A DNA stretch of 64,000 nt, from contig JAQTTG010000006.1 in NCBI GenBank assembly GCA_028710885.1, forward strand, positions 1 to 64,000, in the 5' to 3' direction. The DNA is from Sulfuricurvum sp. Its GTDB lineage: Bacteria; Campylobacterota; Campylobacteria; Campylobacterales; Sulfurimonadaceae. A program made the translations under genes and the position numbers. The notes under the pieces are model-generated. The model had not been told where the DNA came from. It ran no database searches and saw only the letters and a list, made by a program, of their open reading frames with translations. Below are positions 34,156-42,617 of this stretch, piece by piece (position 1 is the first letter of the stretch; each line of letters begins with the position of its first letter).

Positions 34156-36702
34156 ATGAAAAAAATATTAATTGTCATCTTGTTTGGAGTCGTTTTATTC
34201 TTGAGTAAAATAGAAGCACAAAATCTCATTGGAATTGAAGACAATGCGCTGAAAAAGAACAGATTTCAAAATGTCACTTTGGAGATGTCACTAAAACCTT
34301 TCAAAGTGAATGACAAGGATTATTTTCGTCAAGTTGCTAATGAGGTTTTCAAACAGTGGTCAGCACTAATCAGACAAGCCGATACTGTTTCGGTAATGTT
34401 ATGGACAAGTGATGGTTCGGAAATACTTGACTATAAAGGAGTATTGAGCCAACCACTTGAATGGGCAAAGTATATTGGTAATCCCAATACCGGACGTGAG
34501 ATTGGTTCTGGTCCAAAAGAGCTTACATTGCATGAAAGGGCGTACTTGTTCATGGAAAATCCCCCAACTTATACTTATGGCGATCTGAAATTTATTGTTC
34601 AATCTTTGAAAGAAGCGGGGCACACTATCACAGGTAAACCAATAAAGGTCGGTGCAACTTTTGATCCAGGACCTGAATTTGCAAAATCGGATTTCAAGTA
34701 TAAAAAACATCCGGAAATTTTAGGAGGCAATGCAATGGGCAACAAATCAATGGTTAGTTGTTACTCAGTTTTAAATGCCGACAAGGAACCGTATGCCGGT
34801 TATCCTAATGGTATTAAAGCAAATACACCATTTGGTTCTTTTTTTGGAAAGCAAAGTCAACATTTCCTGACCGATCTTGGGTTTGACTTTATCTGGTTCA
34901 GCAATGGATTTGGGTTTGGAGTTGAAGGTTGGAATGCCATTGGTTCTATTTTTAATGGCAAGGGGTTTGAACAAGAAAAAATGGATGTAGCTACTTCAAA
35001 AATGACTGAATTTTGGAAACTTTTCAGAAAAGAATGTCCTAACTTTCAGATACAAACACGAGGAACCAATCTATCGGTTGGAAGTGATTTAGCACGTGAT
35101 GCAGTTGATATAAAAAATATATACAAAGGAAATTTCAACATGCTTCCTCCGCCAAATTCGCCCTGGGCTGCTCTGGATGGCGACTTTGGGCTAGAGTTAG
35201 TTGGATACATGTCTCGTATGTCTGAACTACCCGACAACCGGTTTCCCTTCCGATTCTATACACATGATCCATGGTGGCTTAATAGCCCCTGGCTCGATAG
35301 ATATGGTCGTGAACCACATGATGTATATATGCCATTATCAGTCAGTCGGATTGATGTCAACGGGAATATTGGTATTCCTACTAATTTGAATATCCTGACT
35401 GTTGATGATTCTAAAGGTAACATGCCGGTTCAGGTTCCCAACGAGGTAACACCACACATATTAAAAGCAAGAATGGATGCACCTACTGCTCCCGGACCAT
35501 TGGTGTGGGTATATCCGTTTGACGAATACCACGATTGGGCACATCGATTCAAAGACCGCTTACCCGAAATTTACTATGGTGATTGGTATATTCGTCAATC
35601 CATTAATAACGGATTTCCACTGAATACAGTGATTTCAACCACTTCGTTTCAATCAGTTATCATTAAAAATCCAGATTTGTTTAAACAATCTATTTTGGTA
35701 ACAATAGCTCCTGATGCAGGTTCTGCATTGGAAAAAGCATTGATTCGGTTTGTCGAAAACGGTGGAAAATTAATTGTCTATGGTCCGGTTGATCATTCCA
35801 GCGAAGCATTTACCGATTTTTTGAATTTGAAGAATGAATCTCCATTGGTAGGTGAATTAAATATTAGTTCATTTTATATGCCTGATGTGCTTGAAAATGC
35901 ATTTCCTAAAGTATTAAACCACCACTCGCTGCTTTCAGGAGGTGGAATAAGTTCAATTTTGAAAAATAGAAATGACAGTACAACTAAAATGTTGGCTCAA
36001 GTTGAACAGTCCGGTACAAAGCGAGATATTGCATGGGTAAGAAGCAAGCCTGAATGGCTGGGTGGAAAGGTTTCTTATCTCAGGGGCACAAATTCCTGCA
36101 GTTTTTCAGGTGGGCGTCTCTTAACTCCTGATGATCCGGTAAAATGGTATACCGGACCACTATTATCGCGCTATGTGCTGCACGAGTTTGGGTTTGATTT
36201 CTTTGTCGATAAACAAGACCCGTCGGTCAAAAGTCCGGTACTTACGATTTCAAGGTCAAACAATGCATATGTTTTTTCGGGTTATAATCCGAGTAATACT
36301 GTTAAACTTAGGTTTAAAATGCCACAGGGCGCACCTTTGTTTTTTGGTTTGGAAACAAAGCTCGAAAATGGAAATTCAACCTACACAATGCCAACAGCAT
36401 GGAATCGGGAATGCAGGGTCTTTGTGGAGCAAAATAACGGAATTGTGTCATATAAAGAATTATGTTCCGGTCAATTGGGTATTAGCAAGCGTTTTCAGAT
36501 TAATGGTTTAAAGAATGCTACTGTACATATTTATCCAGAAGATAATATTACCTCACAGCAATTTCATACGTATATAAATGTTTATAAAGTATTTGAATAT
36601 CCATGGATTGGTGGTGAAATACCATTTAAAGTAGGTGATAAGAAATTGGGAAAGTGCTTTGTCGTTGAGAATGTAACAGGTGAACTCGTAGTAGCTTGGT
36701 AA
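34156..36702 (+). CDS. Large secreted PUL protein of unknown family, possible new glycosidase
   Basis: The 848-residue product has a signal peptide (to KIEAQ, about 22). Residues of about 35-430 look like a (beta/alpha)8 barrel: VTLEMSLKPFK, VSVMLWTSDGSEILDY, IKVGATFDPGPEF, GFDFIWFSNGFGFGVEGW and FPFRFYTHDPWW. The 500-680 region (ILVTIAPDAGSALEKALIRF, ENGGKLIVYGPVD) resembles the class-I-amidotransferase-like fold seen as a trimerisation domain in GH42-type beta-galactosidases. A beta-rich tail follows. I recognise the N-terminal motifs only from uncharacterised PUL proteins. Acid residues in DPGPEF, GVEGW and THDPWW are candidate catalytic groups. It sits between two GH31 genes, so a role in releasing a sugar from the same polymer is likely. 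Confidence 0.65.
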   Translation: MKKILIVILFGVVLFLSKIEAQNLIGIEDNALKKNRFQNVTLEMSLKPFKVNDKDYFRQVANEVFKQWSALIRQADTVSVMLWTSDGSEILDYKGVLSQPLEWAKYIGNPNTGREIGSGPKELTLHERAYLFMENPPTYTYGDLKFIVQSLKEAGHTITGKPIKVGATFDPGPEFAKSDFKYKKHPEILGGNAMGNKSMVSCYSVLNADKEPYAGYPNGIKANTPFGSFFGKQSQHFLTDLGFDFIWFSNGFGFGVEGWNAIGSIFNGKGFEQEKMDVATSKMTEFWKLFRKECPNFQIQTRGTNLSVGSDLARDAVDIKNIYKGNFNMLPPPNSPWAALDGDFGLELVGYMSRMSELPDNRFPFRFYTHDPWWLNSPWLDRYGREPHDVYMPLSVSRIDVNGNIGIPTNLNILTVDDSKGNMPVQVPNEVTPHILKARMDAPTAPGPLVWVYPFDEYHDWAHRFKDRLPEIYYGDWYIRQSINNGFPLNTVISTTSFQSVIIKNPDLFKQSILVTIAPDAGSALEKALIRFVENGGKLIVYGPVDHSSEAFTDFLNLKNESPLVGELNISSFYMPDVLENAFPKVLNHHSLLSGGGISSILKNRNDSTTKMLAQVEQSGTKRDIAWVRSKPEWLGGKVSYLRGTNSCSFSGGRLLTPDDPVKWYTGPLLSRYVLHEFGFDFFVDKQDPSVKSPVLTISRSNNAYVFSGYNPSNTVKLRFKMPQGAPLFFGLETKLENGNSTYTMPTAWNRECRVFVEQNNGIVSYKELCSGQLGISKRFQINGLKNATVHIYPEDNITSQQFHTYINVYKVFEYPWIGGEIPFKVGDKKLGKCFVVENVTGELVVAW

Positions 36703-36758
36703 CATTTCTAATAAAGCCTCATGGCTTATTTCAATTAAATTATCGATTAATTGTAATC

Positions 36759-37341
36759 ATGAAAGCAAAAATAGGTATACTGATTATTCTATTGCTGACC
36801 TATAGCGTTAGTAATGCAGTAACCTATTAAGTGGATGGAGTTTCCGGATTGGATATTAACAATGGTACTTTAACTTCTACTGCATGGAAGACTTTTGCTA
36901 AAGTAAATTCCGCAAATCTGGTAGCAGGCGATAATGTTTTATTTTTGAGTGGACAAACTTTTAGAGGGAATATAGTTACTAAAAGTGGATCAACATCTGG
37001 GTATATAACTTATGGAGCTTATGGAACAGGCAATAAACCATTAATATTAGGGTCAATAAAAAAAACTTACTACAGATTGTGTAAATGTAGGAACAAACTT
37101 ATGGACAACTTCTAATGTAACAACAATTGATGGTAGTGCTTTGGAAGCCGGCAACATAATATTTAATAATGAAGCTTCTGTTGGATGGAAAGTATTCTCT
37201 CTCAGTTTAGTAACGAGTCAAGGGAAGTTTTATTCAAATATCACTGCAAAAACTGTCACAATGTATTCCGTTGGAAATCCTGGAACAGTATATTCAAATA
37301 TTGAAATTGCTTTAAATAAACACATATTAATATTAATTTAA
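36759..37341 (+). pseudogene. Decayed secreted right-handed beta-helix (pectate-lyase-like) gene
   Basis: ATG 36759 gives a signal peptide (MKAKIGILIILLLTYSVSNA) and then a TAA at 36828, where a Tyr codon is expected (TY-stop-VDGVSGLD). The frame continues with TSTAWKTFAKVNSANLVAGD and YITYGAYGTGNKP, shifts at a run of eight A near 37060, and goes on in another frame with VGTNLWTTSNVT, VGWKVFSLSLVTSQG and NPGTVYSNIE before ending at 37341. This is the opening of a beta-helix protein common in pectin and xylan loci; the catalytic part is missing. One stop, one frameshift and a 3' deletion make it clearly dead. Confidence 0.8.
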
Positions 37342-37363
37342 AAATGAATAAACATTTCATATT

Positions 37364-38962
37364 ATGAAAAAATATAGAATTTATAGTGTTATTTTTTATC
37401 TTACATTTTTGTATTCCGTTGTTGGTTTTACTCAAGTAAAATCTTCTGTAGCGAAAAAAGAAATAGTTCTATTGCAAAATGAAAAATGGTGGGGTGGAGC
37501 AGTAGTAGATGGTCCTAAAATGCCTTATAATCAAGATACTTTTGTATATGATCAGTATGCCAATTGCAAAGGTAATCAATCTCAACCATTATTTATTTCC
37601 AATAAAGGACGTTTTATTTGGAGCGAAAAACCGTTGAAAATTGAATTCTCAAAAGGAAAAATTAGCGTTGTTGACACGGAATCTCAAGTGGTAACTGGAA
37701 AAAGTGGTGAATCTTTGAAAGATGTTTACACTTATGTGAGTAAGAAATTTTTTCCTCCAACAGGAAAAGCGCCTGACTCACTTTTCTTCAGTAATCCTCA
37801 GTATAATACATGGGTTGAACTCCATATTAATCAGAATGAAAAGGATATTTTGAAATATGCTCAGGCAATAATTGACAATGGATTCCCAACTGGTGTGTTG
37901 ATGATTGATGATAACTGGCAGGAGTATTACGGTACATGGGAATTTTCGGGTACCAGATTTCAGAATCCAAAAGAGATGATTGATAAATTACATAAAATGG
38001 GCTTCAAAGTAATGCTTTGGATTGCACCATTCGTATCATCTGATACCCCAAATTTTCGTCAATTGCTAGCAAAGAAAGAATTAATGTTTGCTGATAAGAA
38101 AAGAACAAAACCTGCCATCGTTCAATGGTGGAATGGTTATAGCGGCTTGTTAGATTTTTCCAACCCTGATGCAACTGCATGGCTCAAAAATCAATTAAAA
38201 AATCTTGTGGACAAATATGGAGTTGATGGTTTTAAAGTTGATGGAGGTAATCCCAAGTATTACAATGGACTATATTCCTTAAACGAAATAATTCCAAATG
38301 AACAGAGTGAATTGTATGCTAAAATTGGTTTGGATTTTCCACTCAGCGAAGTAAAAGATACATGGAAAATGGCAGGTCAGCCTATTGCTCAAAGATTAAG
38401 GGACAAATTTCATACATGGAATGATTTGAGACTTTTAATTCCTGATATGATAGCATTAGGATTAATAGGACATCCGTTTGGTTGTCCTGATATGATTGGA
38501 GGCGGTGTTTCTTTTGAAGATAAAGTATTGGATGAAGAGCTGATTGTACGATCAGCACAAGTAAGTGCATTAATGCCAATGATGCAATTTTCTGTTGCTC
38601 CATGGCGGATTTTAAATAAAGAACAACTTCAAATTTGTAAAAATATGGCCATCCTTCATGCTAAAATGGGATCTGAAATTCTTGAGTTGGCTATTCAATC
38701 AGCTAAAACCGGTGAACCTATACTGCGCAATATGGAATATGTTTTTCCAGGAAATGGATATGAAGAAGTTAAGGATCAGTTTTTAATGGGAAATAATATT
38801 CTGGTTGCTCCAATAACAGAAAAAGGGTTACGGTCTCGAGAAGTAATTTTTCCTGACGGAACATGGCAAGGAGAAGACGGTAGTATTGTCATTGGACCGA
38901 TAAAATTGAAAATTGTAGTGCCATTGGACAGATTACCATGGTATAGAAAAAAACTACAATAA
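37364..38962 (+). CDS. GH31 family glycosidase, copy 2
   Basis: The 532-residue product is a full-length paralogue of the GH31 enzyme at 29967. It has a signal peptide (to GFTQ, about 24), the GVLMIDDNWQEYYGTWEF strand, nucleophile Asp293 in GVDGFKVDGGNP and the GCPDMIGGG motif. After the nucleophile the sequence differs (VDGGNPKYYNG against FDAADTRFYPA), so the two enzymes may act on different linkages or positions. It starts 22 bp after the dead beta-helix gene. Alpha-galactosidase or alpha-xylosidase activity is inferred from the branch, not shown. Confidence 0.85.
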   Translation: MKKYRIYSVIFYLTFLYSVVGFTQVKSSVAKKEIVLLQNEKWWGGAVVDGPKMPYNQDTFVYDQYANCKGNQSQPLFISNKGRFIWSEKPLKIEFSKGKISVVDTESQVVTGKSGESLKDVYTYVSKKFFPPTGKAPDSLFFSNPQYNTWVELHINQNEKDILKYAQAIIDNGFPTGVLMIDDNWQEYYGTWEFSGTRFQNPKEMIDKLHKMGFKVMLWIAPFVSSDTPNFRQLLAKKELMFADKKRTKPAIVQWWNGYSGLLDFSNPDATAWLKNQLKNLVDKYGVDGFKVDGGNPKYYNGLYSLNEIIPNEQSELYAKIGLDFPLSEVKDTWKMAGQPIAQRLRDKFHTWNDLRLLIPDMIALGLIGHPFGCPDMIGGGVSFEDKVLDEELIVRSAQVSALMPMMQFSVAPWRILNKEQLQICKNMAILHAKMGSEILELAIQSAKTGEPILRNMEYVFPGNGYEEVKDQFLMGNNILVAPITEKGLRSREVIFPDGTWQGEDGSIVIGPIKLKIVVPLDRLPWYRKKLQ

Positions 38963-39144
38963 GAAAAATAAATAATTACAAATACGAATTAAGAATTGAA
39001 ATTAAAACCGAAGGAATCATAAGCTTAGAATTAATTGTGCTAAATGTTTTTCTAAGATGCAGAACTCTAATGATTTGTAACACATTATAATAGTTTCACG
39101 CTGATTATCAACATTTTTATTTAAAGTCTAATTTATAAAAATAT

Positions 39145-41730
39145 ATGTCAAATTTCAATAAAAGCACACTTATTTATTGCTTTCTAACGTTGTTTTTTCC
39201 AGCTATTTTTGCATCTCAACCAAAGGATGTCAACATACAATCAATAAACACTCCAGTTTATAAAGATGTCAAAAAGAGTACCGAAGAGCGGGTAAATGAC
39301 ATTTGCAGATTAATGACACTGGAAGAAAAAGCTGATTTTCTTACGGGTGTAGACTCTTACCATTTCAAAGGCATTGAACGTTTAGGAATTCCATCTATCC
39401 AATTAACCAATTGCGGACATGGAGTTACTCTTATTTTTGATAAAAAAGGGAATTGGGTAGGTAACGCTACTTGTTTTCCTACTGCAGTAGGACAAGCTGC
39501 CACATGGAATCGGCCATTAATTCGGGAAATGGGTAGTGCCTTAGGGCGAGAAGTTCGTGCTACCGGATCATCTATATTGCTCTCGCCGATGGTTAACATA
39601 GTAAGACAGCCGCTGAATGGGCGCAATTACGAGACTTTCTCTGAAGATCCAATTTTAACCGGCGAGATGGCAACGGCTTTTATACAAGGGGTGCAATCGG
39701 AAAATATCGGTGCTGTAATAAAACACATAGCTGCAAATAATCAGCAAGTCAACCAAGAAGACTTAACAGTGAAAATGGATGAACGAACCCTACAAGAAAT
39801 TTATTTACCGGCTTTTAGGATTGCTATTCACAAATCAAACCCTTGGGGAGTGATGACAGCCTACAATGGATTAAACGATGCACACACATCTGAAAATAAA
39901 CATTTATTGCAGGAAATATTAAAGAAAGATTGGAAATACAATGGATTTGTAACTTCGGACTGGCGTGCAATAAAAAGTATTGAAGCTATTACATCTGGTT
40001 TAGACTTAGAAATGCCCGGTCCAGGCAAAATCATGACTAAATCAAATATTTTGAAAGCAATTGACGGCAAAAGGTTAACCATTACAGAATTAGATGACAA
40101 GGTAAAACGAATTTTACGAGCTCTTGTAAAGTCAAAATTATTGGACGCTGTGATTCCAAAATTGAATTCAGAGCTAAACTCCGAAAAACACAAAGAACTT
40201 GCACGCCGTGTGTCCGAAGAAGGTATCGTGTTACTTAAAAACAAATCAAATATACTACCATTTGATTTGTCAAAAATAAAATCAATTGCTGTTATTGGAC
40301 CCAATGCCATCATGGCTCGCTTAGGCGGTGGTGGTAGTGCAACTGTTTCGCCTTTTTATACAGTTAGTCCCATAGCTGGTTTACGCAATTTTTGTGGAAA
40401 AAACACTAAAATTGTATTTGAAGAGGGTTGTGGTATGAATGGAAGTTTAAAGGTTGTGGAGAGTAATTATTTTAGAAACACTTTGAATGGCAGAGTTTCA
40501 AATGGACTAAAAAGTGAGTATTTTAAAAATGATAGCCTTGAAGGAATAGCCGCTGTTACGAAGATTGATGAACAAGTTGATTTTTCATGGGGTTGGGCAA
40601 ATCCAGTAGCCGAATTGGGCAAATGGGGATATTCAGTACGATGGACAGGTCAATTACTACCACCTGTGACAGGTGAGTATAAATTAGGCATTACTGGTGC
40701 CGAGTGTGCGTTTAAATTGTATATAAATGGCAAATTAGAAATAGACCAATGGGCATCTACTACGAATAACTTTGAAGCCGATTTCAATTCAAGTGCTCGT
40801 TATGTATCATTAGCATTGAAAGAAAATACACCTCTCGATATCAAAATAGAGTTTAAAAAGCGGTCTAATCGAAACTTTATTCGTTTTGAATGGGAAATAC
40901 CCGGGAATAATCCGATTGATTTGGCAGTAAAGGCAGCAAAAGAAAGCGATGCCGTAGTAATCTTTGCCGGACTATCTAATTTTTTTGAAGGTGGTTCGAA
41001 TGACAGAAAAGACATTTTACTTCCCGGTGAGCAAAATAAACTGATTAACGAAGTAGTTAAAGCAAATCCAAATACGGTGGTTGTTTTAATTAATGGTTCA
41101 CCCATAGGTATGCCTTGGGTAAAAGATGTTAATGCAATCGTGGAAGCCTATTACCCCGGACAGGAAGGTGGAAATGCCATTGCCAATGTATTGTTTGGTA
41201 AGGTGAATCCATCAGGAAAACTCCCCGAAACATTTCCCATAAAGATATCTGATAATCCTGCTTATGGTAATTATCCTGGCGTAAATAATGTTGTAAATTA
41301 CACTGAAGGCATTTATGTCGGTTACCGTCATTATGATACCCGAAATATCGAGCCCTTATTCCCTTTTGGATATGGTCTTTCATATACAACATTTGAATAC
41401 AGTAATTTGAAATTGAAGAAGAAGGGTAAGTTGTTGACTGCCAGTTTTGAGATTAAGAATACGGGTAAAATCGCAGGTGCCGAGGTTGCCCAGTTTTATA
41501 TTCATGATTTAATTTCATCCGAAGATCGTCCGATAAGAGAATTGAAGAATTTTGAAAAAACATTTTTACAGCCAGGTGAAACGAAAACAATTACATTCCC
41601 CATTACTGATGAGGATTTGTCTTTTTTCTCTGCTAAACAAAATAAATGGGTTGTTGAGCCGGGTCAGTTTGAGGTGCAGATTGGAAGTTCTTCAAAGGAC
41701 ATCAGGTTAAAGAAAATATTTGCTAAATAA
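39145..41730 (+). CDS. GH3 beta-glycosidase with PA14 insertion, copy 1
   Basis: The 861-residue product has a signal peptide (to IFAS, about 24). The GH3 N-terminal barrel contains NGRNYETFSEDP, IKHIAANNQ and the nucleophile Asp272 in TSDWRAI. The GH3 C-terminal sandwich begins at about 355 (GIVLLKNKSNILPF), is interrupted by a PA14 domain at about 452-590 (LKSEYFKND, GEYKLGITGAECAFKLYING), and continues with VIFAGLSNFFEGGSNDRKD. An Fn3-like domain closes it. Such enzymes are exo-beta-glucosidases or xylosidases. In this setting beta-xylosidase is plausible. A near-identical copy lies at 52564. Confidence 0.93.
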   Translation: MSNFNKSTLIYCFLTLFFPAIFASQPKDVNIQSINTPVYKDVKKSTEERVNDICRLMTLEEKADFLTGVDSYHFKGIERLGIPSIQLTNCGHGVTLIFDKKGNWVGNATCFPTAVGQAATWNRPLIREMGSALGREVRATGSSILLSPMVNIVRQPLNGRNYETFSEDPILTGEMATAFIQGVQSENIGAVIKHIAANNQQVNQEDLTVKMDERTLQEIYLPAFRIAIHKSNPWGVMTAYNGLNDAHTSENKHLLQEILKKDWKYNGFVTSDWRAIKSIEAITSGLDLEMPGPGKIMTKSNILKAIDGKRLTITELDDKVKRILRALVKSKLLDAVIPKLNSELNSEKHKELARRVSEEGIVLLKNKSNILPFDLSKIKSIAVIGPNAIMARLGGGGSATVSPFYTVSPIAGLRNFCGKNTKIVFEEGCGMNGSLKVVESNYFRNTLNGRVSNGLKSEYFKNDSLEGIAAVTKIDEQVDFSWGWANPVAELGKWGYSVRWTGQLLPPVTGEYKLGITGAECAFKLYINGKLEIDQWASTTNNFEADFNSSARYVSLALKENTPLDIKIEFKKRSNRNFIRFEWEIPGNNPIDLAVKAAKESDAVVIFAGLSNFFEGGSNDRKDILLPGEQNKLINEVVKANPNTVVVLINGSPIGMPWVKDVNAIVEAYYPGQEGGNAIANVLFGKVNPSGKLPETFPIKISDNPAYGNYPGVNNVVNYTEGIYVGYRHYDTRNIEPLFPFGYGLSYTTFEYSNLKLKKKGKLLTASFEIKNTGKIAGAEVAQFYIHDLISSEDRPIRELKNFEKTFLQPGETKTITFPITDEDLSFFSAKQNKWVVEPGQFEVQIGSSSKDIRLKKIFAK

Positions 41731-41766
41731 ACGTCATGCAGAATAACTACACAGCATTCGATTTCG

Positions 41767-42222
41767 GTGAATGGAAATCCAGTAACAGATATAAAATTAG
41801 GTAGTTGACATAATATCAACGGACTTTGGCAAAAAGGAGATAAAATAATTTTAAAACTTGATATGAATAGTCGGCTTTTTGAACTTAACGGATATCAGGC
41901 ACTACTCAGAGGTCCTGTTTTGCTTGCTCGTGATAGTAGATTCTCAGATATATTTGTAGATTAAACCGCTGTTATTCAACAGAAAAATAAACAAATGGAG
42001 ATTTTGCCATCAACAGAAAAACCTGAACATGTATGGATGGCATTTACAGCACCATTGTTTCTGGGTACAGACCTTGAAGGAAAATTTAAAAAACCGCTGC
42101 AGATTCATTTTTGTTACTTCAGTTCAGCAGGAAATACCTGGGAGCAAAGTTCACGTTACAGGGTGTGGATTCCTAAAACATTGAATGTAATGAATGCAGA
42201 ATATAAAGCATACTTATCTTAA
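41767..42222 (+). pseudogene. GH127 (beta-L-arabinofuranosidase-like) C-terminal remnant
   Basis: One frame reads VNGNPVTDIKLGS, stop (41806), INGLWQKGDKIILKLDM, ELNGYQALLRGPVLLARDSRFSD, stop (41962), then WMAFTAPLFLGTDLEGKF, SSAGNTWEQSSRYRVWIPKT and a final stop at 42222. These blocks match what I recall of the C-terminal half of DUF1680/GH127 proteins. The catalytic barrel is absent and two in-frame stops interrupt the rest, so this is the fossil of a deleted arabinofuranosidase gene between the GH3 and GH67 enzymes. Confidence 0.65.
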
Positions 42223-42401
42223 TAAATCTTGTTCCCGACAGTAAAACAGAGTGCAACCAAGTTTAGCATCACTGAAATTATTAGGTTATTTTGAATTCTT
42301 CGATGACAGATGAACATGGGATAAGCAGAATTATAAATTTTACTTGCGACTCATTGGTATAGTATTTACTGCGGCCGAACCAAGATATTGATTTAAAGGC
42401 C

Positions 42402-42479
42402 TTAGATGATCTACATTATAAACAAAAGTACACAATTGAAAGAACCAATATTGAGATGGTTAGTTTTAGATTATATTAA
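42402..42479 (+). mobile_element. Short transposase C-terminal remnant
   Basis: The frame LDDLHYKQKYTIERTNIEM resembles the Y-x(n)-IERTNAW motif near the end of IS5/IS4-type transposases and stops at 42477. Nothing else of the element survives that I can see. The rest of the 395 bp before the GH67 gene has no recognisable content. Confidence 0.4.
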
Positions 42480-42617
42480 ATAAGTTTGATATTGCAATTT
42501 CCAGTTAAAGAGGCTCCAATTACAGTACCTTCATAATCATACTGATACATAATATTTTACTTAACAAAAAGTCAAGCTGACTTCAATTTAATAATTTAAT
42601 TTAGAATATATTTATAA

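Noticed and set aside
39357-41392. Long antisense frames inside the GH3, beta-helix and other genes
   Set aside because: They mirror coding constraint of the real plus-strand genes and have no domains, signals or promoters of their own.
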